Notes: generated by a model not told the origin, from the sequence alone. A DNA stretch of 64,000 nucleotides from Nitrospira sp. bin75 (GCA_002238765.1 MPMZ01000006.1:1-64000); one strand, 5' to 3'; shown: positions 25,495 through 34,218, counted from the first letter of the stretch. Translations and numbers: made by a program.

Positions 25495-26301
25495 TTATTT
25501 CATTTTGATAGGCTTCGGTGTCTTGACCGAGGTATCTTTCAACGTCGCCAAAAAGGCCACCAACGCGTCCACTTCTTCATCGAACATCAAGTCCTTATAT
25601 TTGTCCGGCATTTTGCCTTTCTTGTACTGCTTGTCGAATCCTTCGGCCTTCCAGCTCTTGGGGTCGAGGATTTTTTGCCGAAGGGCGTCAGGCGTCATGA
25701 GATTGCCGATATTGTCCAACTCCGGCCCCCGCTTCTTTCCGCCTTTTCCAAAGAGTTTGTGGCAGTTGTAACACTCCTGCAGTTCCCATTGCTCCTTGCC
25801 GAGCGCCACCAGGTCGCCCGCCGCGGCCGATGACGCGGGAGTCGCGGCTTCCTCCACGACCTGCACGCCGCCGCCGAGAATTTTCAATTGTTGCTCGATC
25901 GAGACGGCCCGCGCATTCAGGGCTTTGGCCCGCGCGACCAGTTCCTCGGCTTTCCCCTGTTGGGTCCTGGCCCGGCGCGCTTTCAGGACCTTTTCAATTT
26001 TCCCTTTTTCGATTTCCGGATCGTACTGCGGCAGGCCGCTCGCCCCGCCGATGTACACGCCCGACAGCACCAGGTAAAACAACACCAGGCCGATGATCGC
26101 CTTGATGCCCTCGAGACGATTCAGGGAAGGGGCATCGAGCAGGATAAACACGCCGGCGCCGAGCATGGCATAAATAAAGAACATAACCTGGAACACGAGG
26201 GGAAAATGCGTGGCTCTTGCCACCGCCACCAGCACAATCCCCAGGATGACGCCTATGACGCCTTTTTTGACGATGTTTCGGATCAAACTTTGCTCAGCCA
26301 T
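25495..26301 (-). CDS. Membrane-anchored monoheme cytochrome c (CYNCH) with coiled coil
   Basis: This 268-residue protein has three N-terminal membrane helices (about 13-30, 35-55 and 65-85), a predicted helical coil (about 100-140, KIEKVLKARRARTQQGKAEE...), then a C-terminal cytochrome c domain with heme motif CYNCH near residue 180 and distal Met in KKGKMPDKYKDL. It is 20 bases upstream of the Rieske gene. Positionally it corresponds to the cytochrome c subunit of a bc-type complex, although the multi-helix anchor is unlike classical cytochrome c1. Confidence 0.87.
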   Translation of the reverse strand: MAEQSLIRNIVKKGVIGVILGIVLVAVARATHFPLVFQVMFFIYAMLGAGVFILLDAPSLNRLEGIKAIIGLVLFYLVLSGVYIGGASGLPQYDPEIEKGKIEKVLKARRARTQQGKAEELVARAKALNARAVSIEQQLKILGGGVQVVEEAATPASSAAAGDLVALGKEQWELQECYNCHKLFGKGGKKRGPELDNIGNLMTPDALRQKILDPKSWKAEGFDKQYKKGKMPDKYKDLMFDEEVDALVAFLATLKDTSVKTPKPIKMK

Positions 26302-26319
26302 ACTCGCTTTCCACCTCCG

Positions 26320-28032
26320 TTACTCCGCACCGGCCGGCACCGGAGCCCCTTGCGAAGCCTCCGCCTTTTGGCCGGTGTTCCTTAACGTCACGATAATGGC
26401 AAAACTCACGACGAGATAAAAAACCAGCGTGACAGCCGTAATCCACCAGGCGGAATAGGCCAGCGTGGGCGTATAGGCTTCCCGGGTAAAGTCCGGCACC
26501 AGGTTGTACACGTGGTAATACTTTCTCGTGAGGGATCGAACCGTCCCCATCAGGCCCATCGTCCAAATCGCACTGAACGCCAGGAAGATCAGCACGAATT
26601 GGGACGTGAAGTCGATCTTCCCCCAAATGATAGTTCCGCTCCTGATGGCCCGGTTATAGAGAATGTAGTTCACGACGGTCAGAAAGACCAGGGTAAACGC
26701 GGCCGCGTTCTTCGCCGGCATCAGCGCCAATTCACTCGCCCAGGAGGGAAGCTCCAATTCCTCGGTGGCCAACCCCTGTGTGGCCACAAATCCGTGAGGT
26801 GTCATCCAGATGGCATTGGCGACCACGATCATCAGAAAGCCGACCTTGATCATGGTGAAGGACGACACGGTGAATCGCAAACCCGGAAGCCTGCTCAGGA
26901 TAGGCGGGAGCACGATCAGTAACGCCAGGAAAATCAGCGACTGCCATTCCGGCGGCGGGAACATCTTCCAGGCGATACCCATGACCACCGGAATGAGGAT
27001 GACGGCGATCATGACCATCCCGGACATTCGAACCTGCTCCACGCCTTGAATCCGCTTCATACTCAGCCAGATGTAGTAGTTACTGGCCAGGAAGATCAGG
27101 CCGACCATCGCCCCCTGCATTTCAAAGAACATCGAAAGCTGATCCGCCATCATGTACGGGCAGATGGACGCGTCATAATCACACAGTTCATAGGCCAGGA
27201 GATACCCCATGAAGGGGAGAAACAGGAGGGCGCCGACGCCGATCATATTCCCCACGAACCCCATCCAGTCGTAGTACGAACGCTCCTCGTCCGTCTTGGC
27301 TCCCATATACATATACGCCGCCACCAAACCCGCAATGAACCCGCCGAACGTCACGTTTCCGACCAGCCGGTGGAGATTCAGGGGCATCCAACTGTAATTG
27401 GCGACCTTGTCCCACAAGCCCGCCGTTTGGACGAATTGAATCAGGGAGACGCCCTCCGCGGACTTGGCTGGCGTGTTCATAAACGACGTCGGCCCGTCAA
27501 TCACGAACAACGTGACCGTTCCCACCACGTTCAACAGGACCCCGATGGCGATATGCCGGGCTTTCTTTTCGCCCTTCAGCGAATCCCACGAGTAAAAATA
27601 TGCGTACAGGATAATGGTTTCGAGAATAAACAGGAGCGGATAGATCACGGCGAACACAAGGAAAAAATGTTGGATGAGCCAGGTGGTGAAACCGGGATAG
27701 GTCGCCAGCAGGACAAAAATGAACAGCCCGCCCGTCAAGGCGGTCATGCTGTACAGGATCACCGTGACTTTGGTGACCTCCTTGGCCAGTCGATCATATT
27801 TCGGGTCTTGGTTCTTGTAACCGAGCCACTCCGACACCACGGCGAATATCGGGGCGCCCAGAATAAACGCCGCAAACAAAATATGGAGTTGGGCCACGAT
27901 CCACACCCCTGTCCGGTTCCCGGTATACGGGAACTCGACGGGTGGAGGAGCCGGAGCTTGGGCATAGGCGACGGCAAGCCCTCCGAACACAAGACCTAGC
28001 AAAATCACAAGGCTGCGGGTTGAGGTTTTCAA
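26320..28032 (-). CDS. Cytochrome bd-like oxidase subunit (CydA-like), paralogue 2
   Basis: This 570-residue polytopic protein is homologous to the product of 20324-22207. They share QxHxLxAxFxLGxPIFA (VAQLHILFAAFILGAP; His near 49), NLHRLVGNVTFGGF (His near 219), a YDWMG..GN segment and WMTPH. Canonical GRQPW is absent; instead both paralogues have an HVY motif in a late loop (KYYHVYNLVPDFTREAY). A clear signal-peptide-like N-terminus ends in AVAYAQAP. No CydB partner is nearby. The second gene of the operon. It could be a terminal oxidase or a quinone-reactive membrane subunit; the sequence does not decide which. Confidence 0.75.
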   Translation of the reverse strand: MKTSTRSLVILLGLVFGGLAVAYAQAPAPPPVEFPYTGNRTGVWIVAQLHILFAAFILGAPIFAVVSEWLGYKNQDPKYDRLAKEVTKVTVILYSMTALTGGLFIFVLLATYPGFTTWLIQHFFLVFAVIYPLLFILETIILYAYFYSWDSLKGEKKARHIAIGVLLNVVGTVTLFVIDGPTSFMNTPAKSAEGVSLIQFVQTAGLWDKVANYSWMPLNLHRLVGNVTFGGFIAGLVAAYMYMGAKTDEERSYYDWMGFVGNMIGVGALLFLPFMGYLLAYELCDYDASICPYMMADQLSMFFEMQGAMVGLIFLASNYYIWLSMKRIQGVEQVRMSGMVMIAVILIPVVMGIAWKMFPPPEWQSLIFLALLIVLPPILSRLPGLRFTVSSFTMIKVGFLMIVVANAIWMTPHGFVATQGLATEELELPSWASELALMPAKNAAAFTLVFLTVVNYILYNRAIRSGTIIWGKIDFTSQFVLIFLAFSAIWTMGLMGTVRSLTRKYYHVYNLVPDFTREAYTPTLAYSAWWITAVTLVFYLVVSFAIIVTLRNTGQKAEASQGAPVPAGAE

Positions 28033-28085
28033 GGGTCGTGGCCTCCTTATGGTTTATGCCGCAAAGAACGCGGAAAGGGCCCGGG

Positions 28086-28697
28086 TTACTGGGGAGCTTC
28101 TTCGGAAGATTCTCCTCCGGCCGTTTCTCCATTTGGAGCGGCTGCTTCTTCAGCCGCCGGGGCCGCCGCCTCTCCATTCGCCGGAGCCGCCGCCTCATCA
28201 GCCGCCTGAGCGCCGGCGGTTCCCTGATGCACCCATTTCTTTGCCGCAACGTCGTATTCCATGCCCTTCAAGCCAAACGTGGCCTCATAGGCAATCGCCT
28301 TCCACCGGTCGTCCTCGGAAAGCTTGGATTTCCAGGCCTTCATTTTCGTGCCCTTGACCCCTTCGGACACGCGCCAGAACCATTGGGAATCGGAGAACAG
28401 CTTCATGTGTTCGCCATTACGGAAATCGCGGGCCCCGGCCTTGACGGGCTTCCCATCCTTGCCGTGGCAACTGGCGCAATTCACGTCGATGTTTTCCACG
28501 CCGGTAAAGATCGCTTTCCCCTGCTCGAGTATCTCCGGATTATTCCAATAGCCTTCCGGCATATGCATATCGGCGTATTCCGGCGGCGCAGGCGGCGGCG
28601 GAGCCGGCGGCTTGGCCTCTCCACAGGCCGACAACGTCACGGCCATCGCCACCACGGCAACGGCACCCAGCAAGCTGTGATATGTATCCTTCTGCAT
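28086..28697 (-). CDS. Monoheme cytochrome c lipoprotein (CASCH), first gene of the redox operon
   Basis: This 203-residue protein. The signal peptide with lipobox VTLSAC anchors it to a membrane. A Pro-rich spacer (PPAPPPPAPPEYADM) leads to a cytochrome c domain with heme motif CASCH (VNCASCHGKDG) near residue 75 and a candidate distal Met in GTKMKAWKSKLSEDD. The last 50 residues are an Ala/Glu/Pro low-complexity tail (AAAPANGEAAAPAAEEAAAP). ATG 28697 is chosen over a GTG 12 bases upstream. Genes downstream are separated by 1-80 bases, so one promoter in the upstream 460-base gap probably drives all twelve. Confidence 0.85.
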   Translation of the reverse strand: MQKDTYHSLLGAVAVVAMAVTLSACGEAKPPAPPPPAPPEYADMHMPEGYWNNPEILEQGKAIFTGVENIDVNCASCHGKDGKPVKAGARDFRNGEHMKLFSDSQWFWRVSEGVKGTKMKAWKSKLSEDDRWKAIAYEATFGLKGMEYDVAAKKWVHQGTAGAQAADEAAAPANGEAAAPAAEEAAAPNGETAGGESSEEAPQ

Positions 28698-29160
28698 GAC
28701 AACCCCCATTTTCGATTTGGTCTATGTGTCAGTAAACGGTCCGAGCGTCAAAAACCCGGCTCTTTTTTTTTCTTCCTCTGAGAAGTCTTTCTTTCAGCCT
28801 CACAAGGGAAGCCCTTTCTCCATCACCATAAATATCGGACAAACTTTTCCCTTGGCCTTCTTCCTCCTATCTGCCTGCACAGTCAGGATGACCGACGGTC
28901 ATGTTCTCAAGCGCCATGGCCCCCTCGACGAGCCACAACCTGGTAATAATAGGGTGGGATAGCGTATGACGGGCTGCCTAAAATTGAGTCCGGGTCTTGC
29001 CACTTGTGAGAGCCTTTCCAGATGATGCGCTTTTCCTTTGGAGAGACCACACCTCAATCCTTAAGCAACTGTTTTACAGGAAGGAAATTTCCAGGCAAAA
29101 GGTCCGTGACTTCTAGCATAAGGGGCTTTGATCTGTCAATCATCAAGCCCCTGAAAAGGT
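28698..29160. other. Long intergenic region containing the redox operon promoter
   Basis: A gene-free 460-base stretch. On the minus strand, TTGACG (28746-28751) lies upstream of a weak CATAG-type box near 28722-28727, about 25 bases before the operon start. A T9 tract (A9 on the minus strand) lies at about 28765-28774. No repeat family was recognised and no small ORF has a ribosome site. The length fits a regulated promoter, but no operator is identifiable by eye. Confidence 0.4.
29121..29152 (-). terminator. Hairpin terminator after the hpnH operon
   Basis: On the minus strand AGGGGCTT ... AAGCCCCT (stem 29121-29128 with 29145-29152; partly extended by TGAT/ATCA) lies about 9 bases after the stop of the gene at 29161. 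It is followed by only two Ts, so it is a moderate candidate. Confidence 0.5.
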
Positions 29161-29547
29161 CTATTTCCTCTCCTCCTGGCGTTTCCGTACCCAAGCTTCC
29201 CAGGATTCTCCGGAAGCCGTATCCTGCCCCGTAAAATGGAAGGCGTGAATCTCGCGGCAGGGGATTTTTCGGGAATCGGAATGATCGGGTTGAAACAACT
29301 CCACGTAGGAACGCGGCCCATCCCACACGCGATTAAAGAGATAGCCGCTGACGTATTCCCGGGACTTCAGTTCCAGGGTCATATCGCCCCGGTACCCAAA
29401 AGCCAATTCAATGACTCTGCGCAACTCCTGCTCGGAGTTTGGACGAAACACGGCTCCCTGGAGACTTCGATCAGACGGCTCTGCAAGTCCATCCTGAGAC
29501 ATGGGCACCGTGACAGCTAAGCCGGCAAGAGGGCCGTCAGGTCGCAT
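29161..29547 (-). CDS. Hypothetical protein downstream of hpnH (up to 128 aa)
   Basis: Not recognised. A soluble, mixed-charge protein containing RPNSEQELRRVIELAFGYRG and GPRSYVELFQPDHSDSRKIP. The frame overlaps the end of hpnH by 11 bases, so the two are translationally coupled. A second candidate start (MSQDGLAEPS) lies at 29502. Coupling to hpnH hints at a hopanoid-side-chain or membrane-lipid context, but nothing in the sequence shows function. Confidence 0.6.
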   Translation of the reverse strand: MRPDGPLAGLAVTVPMSQDGLAEPSDRSLQGAVFRPNSEQELRRVIELAFGYRGDMTLELKSREYVSGYLFNRVWDGPRSYVELFQPDHSDSRKIPCREIHAFHFTGQDTASGESWEAWVRKRQEERK

Positions 29548-30553
29548 TGGGGAACAGCATGGCCTTCACGGTTCCGGTAAGCCCGGACCACGAACTGAAC
29601 GTTTCCGCCACGGCCGAGGCTTCGAACCCGCAATGCACCATGCAGTCCCGACATTTCTCATTGCGCCCGACGCCGTACTGCTCCCACGCCGTTGTCTCGA
29701 GCAATTCCTTGAAACTCGACACGTATCCGTCCTGCAAAAGGTAGCAGGGCTTCTGCCAGCCGAAAATATTGTAGGTAGGATTTCCCCAAGGCGTGCATTG
29801 ATACTCACGCTTGCCCATGAGAAATTCCAAAAACAGGGGGGACTGGTTAAACCGCCACCGGCGTTTCCGCTTCGTGAGCACGTGCGAAAACAGTTCCTGC
29901 GTCCGATGTCGTTTTAAAAACCCATGTTGGTCCGGCGCCTTTTCGTAACTGTAGCCGGGTGAGATCATCATCCCCTCCACTCCGAGATCCATCATCTCGT
30001 CAAAAAAGGCCCGGACCCGCGGAGGATTCGCGTCGTTGAACAGGGTCGTGTTGGTGGTCACCCGGAATCCTCTTTTCAACGCGGCTTTAATCGCTTTCGT
30101 CGCGACGTCATAGACCCCGTCACGACACACCGCGAGATCATGCTCATCGCGCAACCCGTCCATGTGGATACTGAAGATCAAATGGTTGGAGGGTTTATAT
30201 TCGTCCATCTTGCGTTCCAACAGAAGCGCGTTGGTACACAAATAGACGAATGTTTTACGGCGCACCAACCCTTGAACGATCTCCGCCATCTCGGGATGAA
30301 TGAGTGGCTCCCCACCGGGAATGCTGACAATGGGCGCTCCGCATTCTTCAACCGCCGCCCAACATTGTTCAGGCGTCAACCGCCGGTCCAACACGTGCTC
30401 GGGATACTGGATCTTTCCACAACCGGCACAGGCCAAATTGCACCGAAAGAGCGGCTCCAGCATCAAGACCAGCGGATAGCGCTCGACGCCCTTGAGTTTT
30501 TGCGAGATCACGTAGCTGACGACCGTCAGCATCTGGGAGAGAGGAACAGCCAT
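29537..30553 (-). CDS. hpnH: Adenosyl-hopene transferase HpnH (radical SAM)
   Basis: Adds a 5'-deoxyadenosyl group to diploptene, the first step in making extended C35 hopanoids. The 338-residue protein has the radical SAM 4Fe-4S motif CNLACAGC (CxxxCxxC) near residue 38, SIPGGEPLIHPEM after it, and a Cys-containing C-terminal region (CRDCMVHCGFE) typical of HpnH. The N-terminus MAVPLSQMLTVVSYVI and overall length agree with the family. It lies on the same strand as shc, hpnG, dxs and ispG a few kb away, which supports the hopanoid assignment. Confidence 0.95.
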   Translation of the reverse strand: MAVPLSQMLTVVSYVISQKLKGVERYPLVLMLEPLFRCNLACAGCGKIQYPEHVLDRRLTPEQCWAAVEECGAPIVSIPGGEPLIHPEMAEIVQGLVRRKTFVYLCTNALLLERKMDEYKPSNHLIFSIHMDGLRDEHDLAVCRDGVYDVATKAIKAALKRGFRVTTNTTLFNDANPPRVRAFFDEMMDLGVEGMMISPGYSYEKAPDQHGFLKRHRTQELFSHVLTKRKRRWRFNQSPLFLEFLMGKREYQCTPWGNPTYNIFGWQKPCYLLQDGYVSSFKELLETTAWEQYGVGRNEKCRDCMVHCGFEASAVAETFSSWSGLTGTVKAMLFPNAT

Positions 30554-30600
30554 GGTTGCCCAGGGGGCCTTTCTATTCGACTTACAGGATGAAATGCTAA

Positions 30601-30676
30601 TGGAGGCGCCGAGCGGGATCGAACCGCTGAATCGCAGTTTTGCAGACTGCTCCCTTAGCCACTTGGGTACGGCGCC
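30601..30676 (-). tRNA. tRNA-Cys (anticodon GCA)
   Basis: On the minus strand the acceptor GGCGCCG pairs with CGGCGCC, and the D-arm is CCCAAGTGGCTAAGGG. The anticodon stem GCAGT/ACTGC encloses CTGCAAA (anticodon GCA), and the T-arm contains GGTTCGATCCC. An encoded CCA ends the gene. The family B repeat lies upstream. Confidence 0.95.
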
Positions 30677-30742
30677 CGCCCGACATTATAACGACGCCCC
30701 CGAACCCTGACAAGGCAGGGATGAGGCCTAAAGGATGTTTTC

Positions 30743-30941
30743 TTGCGGGGTTTCGCCCCCGCCCGACGAGGTCCTTTTGTTTCGGCAAAAGGACCCAAAA
30801 CCATCGGCGCCCGGGCGTGGCCCCAGGGGTGCCTTTGCCCCAGTCCCGATTCGTTGGGCTGCGGAACTCGCTTCGCTCAGACAGTCCTCGCCCCCCACAG
30901 ACGTTTCGGGACTGCGGCGCAGCCACGCCCGCAGGCGCCGG
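30743..30941 (+). repeat. About 200-bp dispersed repeat (family B), full copy 2
   Basis: Colinear with 16601-16800 with scattered substitutions and essentially no net length change: TTGCGGGG...CCCCGC, then AGGTCCTTTTGTTTCGGCAA, then a GGCTGCGGAACTCGCTTCGC core, then GCAGCCACGCCCGCAGGCGC. It fills most of the gap between tRNA-Cys and ispG. The rest of the gap (30677-30742, 30942-31001) shows nothing recognisable. Confidence 0.8.
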
Positions 30942-31001
30942 GACATGGCGCGACTGAAAAGACGTCATGTTGTTTTGTTGTTCAGGAGGCCCGGGGGCGG
31001 A

Positions 31002-32159
31002 TCAGGAGAGCACGGGAAGTTCGCGATTGGGCGATGCGGGAGGACCGGCAACCTCGGAGACATCCGAGGAGGAGGAGGTTTCTTCACGTGCGTCATGCTG
31101 TTCCAACGCCATCAACTCGACTTCCTCGATGAGGACATCCATCAATTGTTCCGACGGGACTTTTTTGACCAGCTTCCCTTTCTTGAACAGGATTCCCATG
31201 CCCTGCCCGCCCGCAATGCCGATATCCGCTTCCTTCCCTTCGCCAATGCCATTTACCACACAACCCAGGACGGACACGTTCAAGGGCATTGTAACGTGAC
31301 TCAACCGTTTTTCCAGTTCGTTGGCCAATCGCACGACATCAATTTCGACCCGGCCACAGGTCGGACAGGCAATGACGTTCACGCCGCGATGACGAAGCTC
31401 AAGGGACTTGAGAATTTCAAAGCCGACCTTCACTTCTTCGACGGGATCGGCAGCCAGAGACACCCGCAAAGTATCGCCGATCCCGTGGGACAACAACCAA
31501 CCCAATCCGATGGCGGATTTGACGGCACCGGTACTGACTGTTCCCGCCTCGGTAATACCGATGTGAAGCGGATAATCCGATTGATGGGCAAACAACCAAT
31601 ACGCGTCAACCGCCATATGCACGTCGGAGGCTTTTAACGACACTTTCATGTTCGTGAAACCCATATCCTCGATGGCGTGGACGGCATTCAACGCCGATTC
31701 CGACAAGGCTTCCGCCGTGGGATACCCGTACTTGTCCAACAGCGGGCGCTCCAACGAACCGCCGTTGACGCCGACCCGGAGCGGAATACCTTGGTCTTGC
31801 ACCGCTTTGATCACTTCGGCCAATCGCCACCACGGCCCGATGTTTCCGGGATTGATACGAACGCAGTCCACGACTTCGGCTGCCTTGAGCGCCAACCGAT
31901 GATCAAAGTGCACGTCCGCTATGAGAGGAATCGAAATCTGCGCCTTGATCTTGGGAAGGGCTGCAGCGGCGTCCTGATCGGGCACGGCCACCCGGACCAG
32001 TTCACATCCCACCGCTTCCATCTGATGAATTTGTTCGACGGTTCCCTGGACGTCGCTCGGATGCGGGACGGTCATGGACTGAACCGCAATGGGCGCTCCG
32101 CCTCCAATCTTGACGGAACCCACCTGGATCTGTCTGGTTTTTTTTCGAGTGATCCTCAT
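31002..32159 (-). CDS. ispG: 4-hydroxy-3-methylbut-2-enyl diphosphate synthase
   Basis: MEP-pathway enzyme (GcpE) converting MEcPP to HMBPP with a 4Fe-4S cluster. The N-terminus RKKTRQIQVGSVKIGGGAPI and AVQSMTVPHPSDVQGT, the TIM-barrel core (IPLIADVHFDHRLALKA, RINPGNIG), and the cluster-binding C-terminal domain (ACPTCGRVEIDV, VLGCVVNGIGEGKEADIG) are all present. It is 385 residues in length with an extra Ser/Pro-rich tail of about 25 residues (DVSEVAGPPASPNREL). It lies 12 bases after the dxs stop; the two probably form one transcript. Confidence 0.96.
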   Translation of the reverse strand: MRITRKKTRQIQVGSVKIGGGAPIAVQSMTVPHPSDVQGTVEQIHQMEAVGCELVRVAVPDQDAAAALPKIKAQISIPLIADVHFDHRLALKAAEVVDCVRINPGNIGPWWRLAEVIKAVQDQGIPLRVGVNGGSLERPLLDKYGYPTAEALSESALNAVHAIEDMGFTNMKVSLKASDVHMAVDAYWLFAHQSDYPLHIGITEAGTVSTGAVKSAIGLGWLLSHGIGDTLRVSLAADPVEEVKVGFEILKSLELRHRGVNVIACPTCGRVEIDVVRLANELEKRLSHVTMPLNVSVLGCVVNGIGEGKEADIGIAGGQGMGILFKKGKLVKKVPSEQLMDVLIEEVELMALEQHDAREETSSSSDVSEVAGPPASPNRELPVLS

Positions 32160-32171
32160 GGAACCGCTTCT

Positions 32172-33380
32172 TCAGGTCAAGACCGATCCAACTGAGACGC
32201 GAGCGAACAGTTGTTTGGCTTGTTGATAAATACCGTCTCCCGTCAAGCCGTATTTCTCCCGCAGCAAATCCTGAGGTCCCTGTTCAATGAACCAGTCAGG
32301 TAATCCCATACACTTCGCCGGCACGTTGGTCAGGCCTTCCTCGGAGAGGAGTTCAAGAACCGCGGACCCGAACCCACCCATGGCCGAGCCCTCTTCTACG
32401 GTGAGCAGACACTTCACCTGCTTCGCCACGGTTCCGATCAAATCACCATCGAGCGGTTTGACGAATCGGGCATTCATCACCGCAACGGAAATGCCTTCCT
32501 GCTCCAACCGCTCGGCCGCCGTCATCGCGAGATGTACCGTCACACCGATTGCCACGATGGCGACGTCCGTGCCTTGTCGTAACAATTCACCTTTGCCCAG
32601 TGGCAGCACTTCCGGGACCTGATCCAGTTTCACCCCCAACCCCGAGCCACGGGGATAACGAACGGCGGCAGGCTTATCGCAACTGATACACGACTTGACC
32701 ATATGCTGTAATTCATTTTCGTCCTTGGGGGCCATAATGACCATGTTCGGCATGTGCCGCAGATACGCAAAATCAAACACCCCATGGTGGGTCGTCCCGT
32801 CCTGTGCCACCAGTCCGCCGCGATCGATGCAAAACGTCACCGGAAGATTTTGCGTGGCCACGTCATGAATCACCTGATCGTAGGCACGTTGCAGGAAGGT
32901 CGAATAGATGGGAATCACCGGCCGCATGCCCTGCGTGGACATTCCTGCGGCAAACGTCACGGCATGTTGTTCGGCGATCCCGACGTCATAGAGCCGGTCG
33001 GGAAAGATCTTTTCAAAGGCGTTCAATCCCGTTCCTTCACACATCGCAGCCGTAATCGCCACGATGCGAGGATCTTCCTGGGCCAATTGAATGAGGGTGT
33101 TGACGGCGACGCTGCTGTACGAGGGCCCCGCGGATTTGCCCTTGGGCTTTCCCGTATCGAGGTCGAAGGGTGAACTGGCGTGAAACCACACGGGATCGTT
33201 CATCGCGGGTTTGTAGCCCAATCCCTTTTTGGTAAGCACGTGCAATAACGTCGGGCCCTCCAGCTTGAGCACGTTCTCCAGGGTGGGCAGCAGATAGTCG
33301 AATTCGTGGCCGTCAAGGGGCCCGACGTACCGGAACCCCAATTCCTCGAACAGCATCCCGGGCGACACCAACCCCCCCAA
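32172..33380 (-). CDS. dxs: 1-deoxy-D-xylulose-5-phosphate synthase, C-terminal part (frameshifted)
   Basis: C-terminal two-thirds of Dxs. It starts in the family context [20 protein letters not shown] (GHE follows), then runs through the pyrimidine-binding domain ([32 protein letters not shown]) and the transketolase C-terminal domain ([16 protein letters not shown]). It is in a different frame from the N-terminal part (33313-34098), and the two overlap across a G/C homopolymer stretch. The ORF start here is only the open frame, not a plausible initiation site. Taken together the parts account for a whole Dxs of about 640 residues. It supplies the C5 precursor for hopanoids and quinones. See the finding on the break. 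Confidence 0.85.
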   Translation of the reverse strand: MGGLVSPGMLFEELGFRYVGPLDGHEFDYLLPTLENVLKLEGPTLLHVLTKKGLGYKPAMNDPVWFHASSPFDLDTGKPKGKSAGPSYSSVAVNTLIQLAQEDPRIVAITAAMCEGTGLNAFEKIFPDRLYDVGIAEQHAVTFAAGMSTQGMRPVIPIYSTFLQRAYDQVIHDVATQNLPVTFCIDRGGLVAQDGTTHHGVFDFAYLRHMPNMVIMAPKDENELQHMVKSCISCDKPAAVRYPRGSGLGVKLDQVPEVLPLGKGELLRQGTDVAIVAIGVTVHLAMTAAERLEQEGISVAVMNARFVKPLDGDLIGTVAKQVKCLLTVEEGSAMGGFGSAVLELLSEEGLTNVPAKCMGLPDWFIEQGPQDLLREKYGLTGDGIYQQAKQLFARVSVGSVLT

Positions 33381-34098
33381 CCACCACCCGGGCCCCCCCC
33401 CCCCCGTGGCCCGGCGTTGGCCCCCGCCCGGCCACTTTCTTCACCGATCCGCCGATGCGGGGGATCGTCTCCAGAAGCCGGTTCGCCTTTTCCTGGAGGC
33501 GAACGCCCAACTCACCGGTAATGGTCCGATTCAGATAGGCGGAAATCGCCCCGACGTTCTTCGAAATGGACATTTGATTGTCGTTCAAAATCACCAACAG
33601 GTCCTTCTGGCTATCCCCTGCTTGCTGAAGGCCCTCGAGTGTCAGCCCCGAAGTCAACGCGCCGTCTCCCACGACGCAGACGACCTTATGCGATCGTTTT
33701 TGTTGCTCGCGGGCTTCCACAAAGCCCACCGCGGCAGAGACACCTGTGCCCGCATGACCGGCATTAAACGTGTCGTACACACTTTCTTCCCGTTTGCAAA
33801 ACCCGCTGATTCCACCGTATTGCCGAATGGTATGAAACTGTTCACGACGCCCGGTCAACAACTTATGGGCATAGGTCTGATTGCTGGTATCCCAGACAAT
33901 CAGGTCATCAGGAGTGTTTAACAGGTAATGAAGCGCGACGGTCAATTCGACCACGCCAAGATTGGACGCGAGATGCCCGCCTACGTTCGAGATAACGGCA
34001 ATAATCTGATCGCGAATTTCCTGGCACAAATCCGGAAATTGTTCAGGAGATAATTTTTTGAGGTCGGACGGCCCTTCGATCCCTTTCAGGAGAGACAT
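33313..34098 (-). CDS. dxs: 1-deoxy-D-xylulose-5-phosphate synthase, N-terminal part (frameshifted)
   Basis: N-terminal third of Dxs with the TPP-binding features: [37 protein letters not shown], and the GDGAL...NDNQMSIS diphosphate/Mg motif ([31 protein letters not shown]). Similarity is good to VKKVAGR (about residue 225) and then becomes a Gly-rich nonsense sequence. Start ATG 34098; GAGGGGG precedes it. A probable promoter (TTGACA, 17 bases, GAAACT) lies upstream. Real protein length would be restored if the homopolymer stretch were corrected. Confidence 0.85.
   Translation of the reverse strand: MSLLKGIEGPSDLKKLSPEQFPDLCQEIRDQIIAVISNVGGHLASNLGVVELTVALHYLLNTPDDLIVWDTSNQTYAHKLLTGRREQFHTIRQYGGISGFCKREESVYDTFNAGHAGTGVSAAVGFVEAREQQKRSHKVVCVVGDGALTSGLTLEGLQQAGDSQKDLLVILNDNQMSISKNVGAISAYLNRTITGELGVRLQEKANRLLETIPRIGGSVKKVAGRGPTPGHGGGGARVVVGGVGVARDAVRGIGVPVRRAP
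33372..33425. other. Homopolymer-rich stretch breaking dxs
   Basis: Contains C7 (33372-33378) and C13 (33393-33405) amid CCACCACCCGGG and GTGGCCCGGCGTTGGCCCCC. On the coding strand this is almost pure G. About 52 bases separate the last good N-terminal residue from the first good C-terminal residue, where families usually have about 21-24. Confidence 0.8.
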
Positions 34099-34180
34099 AA
34101 TTCGATTCCCCCTCTTAGTAATGCACTAAAATGCACTGGCACTTTTCAGGCTCAGGGAAAATTTACTGAGGCGGAAACCT

Positions 34181-34209
34181 AGTTTCGCAAAATCAGGGTA
34201 TGCTGTCAA
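34181..34209 (-). promoter_or_regulatory. Candidate sigma-70 promoter for dxs
   Basis: On the minus strand a perfect TTGACA (34204-34209) is followed after 17 bases by GAAACT (34181-34186), a weak -10 match. It lies about 83 bases before the dxs ATG. It is downstream of the hpnM stop, so dxs may be transcribed independently. Confidence 0.4.
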
Positions 34210-34218
34210 GAAATCCCA

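Noticed and set aside
30597-30968. ORF antisense across tRNA-Cys and repeat copy 2
   Set aside because: Covers a tRNA gene and repeat; not coding.
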